NCBI GenBank assembly: GCA_033239125.1
Contig: BSWB01000001.1
Span: 1,066,501-1,130,500, forward strand
Source: Fagopyrum homotropicum
Taxonomy: Eukaryota; Streptophyta; Magnoliopsida; Caryophyllales; Polygonaceae
DNA length: 64,000 bases
Reading direction: 5' to 3'
Shown piece after piece: positions 57,589 through 64,000 of this stretch; the first letter of the stretch is position 1, and each line of letters starts with the position of its first letter. Both the position numbers and the translations under genes were made by a program. The notes beneath the pieces were generated by a model. It was not told the DNA's origin. It saw only the letters and a list, made by a program, of their open reading frames with translations, and did no database searches.

Positions 57589-59173
57589 CCCTTAAAATTT
57601 GTTAAATGCTAATCTATAGTCTATTTTTTGTTAGTTATATTTTATATATAAAAGATTTTTTTAATATAACTAAAATATCATGAAAAATTATACACTAAAG
57701 ATCTTGTGGCCCACACTCCTATTTGTTCCGGGCTTACGGCAAAAACTCTGATTCGATCCGGGTATTCAATCGCGCAACCTAGAGGCCAAGAAGTAAAGGG
57801 AGGAAATTAGGCTTAGGAAATAACCGATACCACAAGAATATATGCAATTCGATCTTTTAAGCGAACCACTGTTAAGAGTATTTGATTCCGGATCATCTCA
57901 TTTAGATGAGCTAAATCCTTTCCATTAGTCAAGCCTGTCACCGGCCCATGCCAAGGTTTTTGAACAAAATTTCCATAGGCGAGAGGCATAGTAAGCACCA
58001 CGAGGTGTGAAGCGATCTCGTACTCTGCATACATACATTCATTGGTTCAATAGTTTTAATAACCTTTTATCATGTTTTCTCAAAATTTTTCGTACATATT
58101 AGATATTAAGCTAAAACTTTTTAAATACAAATTTAATATTTTAACAAAATAATAAAACCCATTAAAACTGTTCTCATGGGAACCTAATACCGCCGAATAT
58201 ATGTGACTTATATGTAAACCGCTCTTACTATGTGAACATAATACCGCCGAATATATATGACTATACCGCCGAATATATAGAGTCAGGTCCGGCGAATATT
58301 TCTTTCACTAATAACACAATTTTTTTCTTTTTTAATATCGCCTAATCTCAGCATGCTATTTAACGATCTAACGGATAAGAATGAACCTTAAGCGTCGGAT
58401 TAAAAAATCAACGTTCATGATTTATCATGAAACACCTTCTCAATGATTTTTAGAGGGATGAAGATTTCACAAGGATTCTCACCGAGGGTCCTCGGGATAG
58501 CTTCGGCCACTTGATTACATGGCAGCCCGGTTTTGATCCGTACAAACACATTCTTTAAGTTTGGGGCGTCTTATATACACAACGCTCAAATTCACAAGGA
58601 CCAACAAAACTCGTAAGACGCCGACACCTATCTTGAACCCTAACGGATAGCGTCGGTGCCTAAATATATCATTTTTTTCAATATGAGTGTTGGTGCCAAA
58701 ATATTGCACGAGTCTTAACACTAAATTTATGTTTATAAGGAGAAACACGTACTTTTGTAAAATTTGCTAGCACATGGCCGGCGTCCGGATATTTTTTCTC
58801 TTTAAAAGGCGCCGACGCCCACTAGATGCTAGCGGATTGCGATCTATTTTTACGTTAGTAAATTAATGTACATTTCGTGAAGTTTTAAGTAGGAAGAGAT
58901 ACAGCTGCAACATGATATCTTGTAGTATAAAAAGTGAACTATAATTTTAGTTGCGAGCGAGCAAATGCTGCACAAGCTTTGAAATAAACCGACTACATAT
59001 CATTCATATGTAGTCTAGTCTCTTTGCATAAGCTAAGACTGTCTTACTAGAAAAGCGGGTTATATGCGACGTTCTTCCGACACCATGCCAATGTGAAATT
59101 TGCATCCGTAAAACTCTCACTAGACGTACAAACGCTGCGTATTTGCATCATCTTTAACAAACCCTAAAAAACT
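57589..59173. other. Intergenic, nothing firm
   Basis: Short minus ORFs at 57813-58034 and 58515-58748 have no domain. TACCGCCGAATATAT occurs near 58189, 58241 and 58263. TATATCA-rich AT sequence fills the rest. Confidence 0.4.
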
Positions 59174-59998
59174 CTATGCCACATTCATCACTTTCCTTCC
59201 CTTTCTTCCACCGATTACTCTCGTCTTCAACCAAACACTCTTCCGTATAACTTCAACTTTATCCTTACCAATATCACACCAATACACAGACCCATAATGA
59301 TAATTCACCAACCACATACATTTTCCGCCATCTCCACTCTCGTAAATCGTGGTGGGTTCGATCCTCGAGTGATTCGGATCACATCCAAACCTCGAACAAT
59401 CAATACTACACAACTTCATCCAAGAATTACCAACCCCATACTCTTTCATCGTCCACAGTTCAAAAAACTCAAGCTCTCCAGTAAGAACCCAACAATATAG
59501 TTTCCCTCCTAACAAACTTAGCTTCACCAATCTACAGCTATTCCAATCATCCGGCGCCGGCGCCGATATTTCTCCAAATTTACAAGTATACAGATCATAA
59601 GTAACAATCACAGGCTGGTTTCGATTTTTGGCAGAAACTACCCAATGAAGAACACCATTGAAGGAGCAAGCTCTTGGTCCTGATGCCGAGTATTTCTTCT
59701 CGTTCCAGAGATAATCTCCGTAAGGAAAGCCATTGAAATGCTTCCAAGCTCGATTTCTCAAGCTGTAAATCCGGTAACTTTCTAAATTGTACCGTCTAGA
59801 AACAACGAAGAACTTATTATCATCTTCGTAAGGATCGTAGCCGTGGCCATGACAGATAGACCTAGAGTTATCTGTTACTACAATGGCGGAGGAAGATTGA
59901 TTGAACAGGTTGTGGAAAAAAAAGAAAAACCTGTTATCCGTTTCGGAACAAATCGTCCAGTTATCGGCAATCGCCAACGGCAAAGTATAGACATTATA
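59174..59998 (-). pseudogene. F-box-associated (FBA) protein gene, C-terminal part, cut by a copia element
   Basis: The minus frame from about 59995 to the stop at 59174 gives ~270 residues of an FBA_1-type domain. In order: C-H-G-H-G-Y-D-P..D-D-N-K-F-F-V-V, then S-Y-R-I-Y-S-L-R-N-R-A-W, A-C-S-F-N-G-V-L-H-W, I-V-T-Y-D-L, LSLLGGKLYCW, W-T-M-K-E-Y-G-V..S-W-M-K-L, W-L-V-N-Y-H-Y-G. This matches the substrate-binding half of plant SCF F-box proteins. The N-terminal F-box and the first part of the FBA region are missing; the in-frame extension to an ATG at 60199 is read from antisense retrotransposon LTR sequence. The gene was therefore interrupted by the copia insertion, and its 5' part may lie beyond 64000 or be lost. 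Confidence 0.85.
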
Positions 59999-62900
59999 TG
60001 TAATATGTAGAATAAAGAGGTGCATTCTGTAATAAAGGGAAAGGTTGTAACAAACTCTACACTTGCTATATAAGTGTATGTAAGGAGATATATTCAGATA
60101 TATGAAAGTTCTCTTTCTGTTACCTACTTCACATGGTATCAGAGCCATTGTGCTCATGTAATTCCTCAGATATTTTTCCAACATCTCTTCCGCATACATA
60201 TACTCCTCTCAAATTTCTTCTTCGTTTCCTCATATTCTGCCTGATACTTCATGGCGGATTTGAATTCACCTGGATCTGATGTTTCGAATCTGGATCCCAA
60301 TCCAGTTCGTCGACTCACTGTGGATGCCAATGATCCACTTTATTTGTCGAATTCTGATAATCCAGGTATGCAGTTAGTTCCGATTCTCTTCAATGGTACT
60401 AATTTCGTTTCCTGGAGGCGTAGTATTCGAATGGCTCTTGGCGCTAAACAGAAACTCGGTTTTGTCGATGGTTCTTGCAAAAAAACCTGCTGCTGGAGAG
60501 GATGATAAGATCTCTCGCTGGATTCGAGCTGATTTCATGATACGCTGTTGGATTCTCCATTCTATGAAATCTGATATCGCAGAACTCTTCACTTATGCTG
60601 AATCTTCTACAGAGCTTTGGAATGATTTGATTGAACGTTTTGAGGTATCGAACGCTCATTTGATTTATCAATTGCATAAAGAACTTGCTTCTCTAAAACA
60701 AGAAAATCTCTCTGTGGCTGTATATTTTGGTAAATTGAAGAAGATTTGGGATGAATTGTTGACTGTTGATTCAGTCCCTTCCTGTAGTTGCACAGGAATT
60801 AAACACTGTACTTGTGAGATTCTTAAGAAGGTTACAGATAGAGAAGCCACTCTTCGCATAATGCAATTTCTCATGGGCTTAACTGATCAGTATGAACACA
60901 TTAGGAGCCATATCTTATCTCTTGACATTCTCCCTACAATGAATCGTGTTTTTCATATGGTTATACAAGTTGAAAAACAGAAGGAAATTACCTGTACTTC
61001 CTTGCCTGTTCATGATGCTTTAGCAGTGTCGAGATCTACTCCCTATCGACAGGCAAGGGGTAGTCGTAGAGATTTTAAGAAGGAGAAACTTGATAGGCAA
61101 TGTTCTTACTGTAAGGAACGTGGACATTTACGTGAAGCTTGTTTTAAGCTCACTGGAGTACCGGATTGGTACAAGGAATTCAGAGCTAAAGATGAGAAGA
61201 ATTCTGCTCTCAATTTCCCATCCAGAACTGTCAATGCTATGGAGTCTTTTGTTACAGATAATCCTCCTGAGTCTTCATCTTCTACTTCTCCTTCTATGGA
61301 TCCACTTATGGTGAATGCTGTTTACCAGGAAGTTATGAAAATGATGCTAGACAAGCAGTCATCTACATCTGTCAATTTTGCAGGTATTCCACATAGCTTA
61401 GTGCATAATGTTGTCAATGCCTGCACTTGGATTATTGACTCAGGTGCTACTGATCATATCACCTTCTGCAAGGAGTACCTATCTCAGTTACAGGAACTCT
61501 CTACTCCCATTCTTGTTGGCCTTCCAGATGGTACAGTTAAGACTGTCCATTATCGAGGAACTGTTGTAGTGTCTCCCACACTTACATTACACAATGTTCT
61601 TTATATACCTCAGTTCAAGCATAATTTACTCTCAATTCCTCGTGTGATTCATGATTTACAATTAGCTATTCATTTTGCTGATTCTACATGTTCCTTTCAG
61701 GCCCCTTCCAGTAATTCTGTTGTGGCTACTGGTCATCGAGATGGTGGACTTTACAAGCTTTGCCTTCCTACATCCTTACCTTTGGCTTGTGCTACTTCCA
61801 GCTCAAATAAAAAACCTATTGCTATATGTTTGTTACATGATCGTTTAGGTCACTTATCATTGTCCAAACTTCATCATGTTCATGATTGTCCTACCTCCAC
61901 TGTTTCTAAACTGGATTGTCAAACTTGCATTCTTGCAAAACAGCATCGTTTACCTTTTTCACCTAGTGTTTCACATGCTGTTAATGCCTTTGATTTAATT
62001 CATCTTGATATTTGGGGACCTTATCATACACCCTCATTATGTGGAGCCAAATATTTTCTTACCATTGTCGATGATTGTACTCGATGTACATGGACATTTT
62101 TAATGGCCAACAAACAACAAATTTTCAGGTTAATCACAGGTTTCTGTGCATATGTGGTTACTCAGTTTCGCACCAGAGTACAGGTTATGCCGGTCGGATA
62201 ATGGATCTGAATTTCTTCAACATCGATTACAAGACTTCTTTCTTCAATCTGGTATCATTCATCAACGCTCTACACCTTATGTGCCTCAACAGAATGCTCG
62301 GGTAGAGCGCAAGCATCGACATCTTCTTGAAACAGCTCGTGCTCTTCGTATACATGCTGGTCTTCCCATCACTTTTTGGGGAGAATGCATTCTGTCAGCA
62401 ACTTACCTTATTAATTTAATGCCATCCTCTGTGCTTAATTGGAAGATCCCCTTTGAGCTTCTTCACAATACTACTGTTGATTACAGTCATCTTCGAACCA
62501 TTGGCTGTCTTTGCTTCAGCCTTCATCCTCATAAAGACAAACTCAATCCCATTTCTTCTCCCTGTGTTCTCGTTGGATATCCTCCTGGACAAAAGGCATA
62601 TAAACTCTTTCATCTTGAGACACACAAACTCTTTACTAGTCGACATGTCACTTTCCAAGAACACATATTCCCCTTTAAGCAACCTGTTTCTTCCAATTTC
62701 TCTCCTCATGTTCCAGTTTTACCTTTAGTCTCTCCTTCTGTTGATGATGACAATTTTTTCCCTGCTTCTGTTCTACCTTCATCACATCAGCCTATATCAT
62801 CTTCTTCCCCTTTGGTTCACCCATCTCCTCCTACTATTTCCCAGCCTATACATGTCCCTACTATTCCCTCATCCTCACCCTTAATTATTTCCCCTACTCA

Positions 62901-64000
62901 TACACGTCCTTCTCGTGTCATTCGACCTCCTGCTTACCTCCAAGATTACACTTGTAATTCTTATATGGCTCTTCAACATTTTGATCTCTCATGTCATACA
63001 CCAGAGTTTGTGCATGCTCTTTCTGTTGTTCTTACATCTTTTGAACCGTCTACATATTCCCAAGCTAAAGAGTCCCCCATTTGGGTTGAAGCCATGAATC
63101 AAGAACTTTTGGCTCTTGAGAAGAATGAAACATGGGAGATCATCCCTTTACCTCCAGGCAAAACTGCTATTGGTTCTCGTTGGGTTTATAAACTTAAACA
63201 TCGTCCAGATGGTTCTATTGAAAGGCATAAAGCTCGTTTGGTTGCAAAAGGCTACAATCAAGTTAAACACAAGGATTACAAGCATACATTTTCTCCTGTA
63301 GCAAAGTTTACTACTATTCGAGTCATTCTAGCTATGGCAGCTGCTCGAAGTTGGGTTCTTCATCAGCTTGACATAAATAACGCCTTTCTTCATGGGTTTC
63401 TTGATGAAGAAGTGTATATGTCTCCTCCTTTGGGTTACAGTCAAGCTCCTCCTGGTTATGTTTGTCGCCTCAGGAAGTCCTTGTATGGACTTAAACAGGC
63501 GAGTCGTCAATGGAACATCGAACTCACCAAGCTCCTTACTCAGTTACAGTTCACTCAATCTCGACATGATTACTCCCTGTTTACCAAGCAGTCTTCCTCT
63601 GGTCTTACTGCTGTGCTGGTCTATGTTGACGATGTTCTTCTCACAGGTGATGATACAGCTACCATTGCTTCTCTTAAGGCTGCTCTTGATACTGCTTTCA
63701 CCATCAAAGATATGGGTCCTGCATGTTTTTTCTTGGGCATGGAAATTGCTTCTACTTCCACTGGCCTTCTTATCAATCAAAGGAAGTATATTCTGGACAT
63801 TCTAACTGATGCTAACTTATCTACTTGCAAAGCTACTTCCTTTCCTATGCAAAGAAATTTGCATCTCTCCCTTGACACAGGAGACTTATTACCTGATCCA
63901 GAGTCTTATCGCAGACTTATTGGCCGTCTGTTGTATCTGTCCTTAACTAGGCCTGATATTGCATTCACAGTCCAACAACTTAGCCAGTTTCTTGCTAATC
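59999..64000 (+). mobile_element. Ty1/copia LTR retrotransposon, nearly complete, running off the window
   Basis: Apparent 5' LTR 59999-60133 (TGTAATATG..CTTCACA), containing a TATA-like CTATATAAG. The primer-binding site TGGTATCAGAGC (initiator tRNA-Met) is at 60134-60145. The gag start ATG is at 60251. Gag/UBN2-like sequence, zinc knuckle C-x2-C-x4-H-x4-C (near 61100), protease active site D-S-G-A (near 61440), GAG-pre-integrase H-D-R-L-G-H (near 61840), integrase core from 61990 with D-N-G-S-E-F near 62200, then reverse transcriptase with Y-V-D-D near 63625; RNase H and the 3' LTR lie beyond 64000. Two single-base frameshifts break the polyprotein: in an A run near 60478-60485 and near 62190. 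The order integrase before RT defines copia. Confidence 0.95.
60134..60145 (+). other. Primer-binding site of the copia element
   Basis: TGGTATCAGAGC directly follows the CA that ends the 5' LTR. It is complementary to the 3' end of plant initiator tRNA-Met, the usual primer for copia elements. Confidence 0.93.

Noticed and set aside
57813..58034. 73-codon minus ORF starting MYAEYEIASH
   Set aside because: No domain, no splice partners and no promoter signal that would support a gene.
60393..60500. Internal ATG at 60393 as the start of the copia polyprotein
   Set aside because: Gag similarity begins in another frame at 60251 and joins after a one-base shift near 60480; the ATG frame before that is not gag-like.

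Overview
This is a nuclear window from a flowering plant, most likely a eudicot. It is AT-rich, its genes have GT-AG introns, and its proteins are typically plant: germin-like cupins, a LORELEI-like GPI-anchored protein, a plastid-type riboflavin synthase, an RMA-type RING E3 ligase and an FBA/F-box protein. Transposon remnants fill much of the space between genes. I cannot name the species.

Layout. 1-6 kb holds a broken ACD6-like ankyrin/PGG gene (-), then an RMA RING-finger E3 ligase (-) with a 2.07 kb leader intron. 6-15 kb is gene-poor; it contains a 2.46 kb LTR-like insertion with a 5-bp target duplication and several MITEs. 15.8-39.7 kb holds three germin-like protein (GLP) genes, all +. 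The second and third lie in two large direct tandem blocks, about 19.9-30.4 kb and 31.1-39.7 kb. Each block carries upstream repeats, one GLP and the 5' end of a DTW-domain tRNA-uridine aminocarboxypropyltransferase (TAPT) gene. Only the downstream block continues into the complete eight-exon TAPT gene (39.3-43.6 kb). The upstream TAPT copy is cut off at exon 1, carries a nonsense codon and is split by a LINE and another insertion.

44-49 kb holds a LORELEI-like GPI-anchored protein gene (+, three exons). 51.7-52.1 kb holds a two-exon gene for a 73-residue protein that no long ORF reveals (-). 55.5-57.2 kb holds riboflavin synthase (-), whose intron contains a degenerate repeat array. 59.2-60.0 kb holds the C-terminal part of an F-box-associated gene (-), cut by a nearly intact Ty1/copia retrotransposon (+) that runs off the window end.

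The genes do not form an operon-like pathway; they are ordinary plant housekeeping, cell-wall and signalling genes. I found no convincing new multi-gene system. The most informative features are the tandem GLP-TAPT duplication and its (TA)n/palindrome junction, the datable insertions that differ between the two blocks (including two 1286-bp MULE relatives in opposite orientation), a GC-AG intron in TAPT, and the small spliced gene at 51.7 kb. Exon boundaries come from splice signals, reading phase and family resemblance, read by eye without alignment software.
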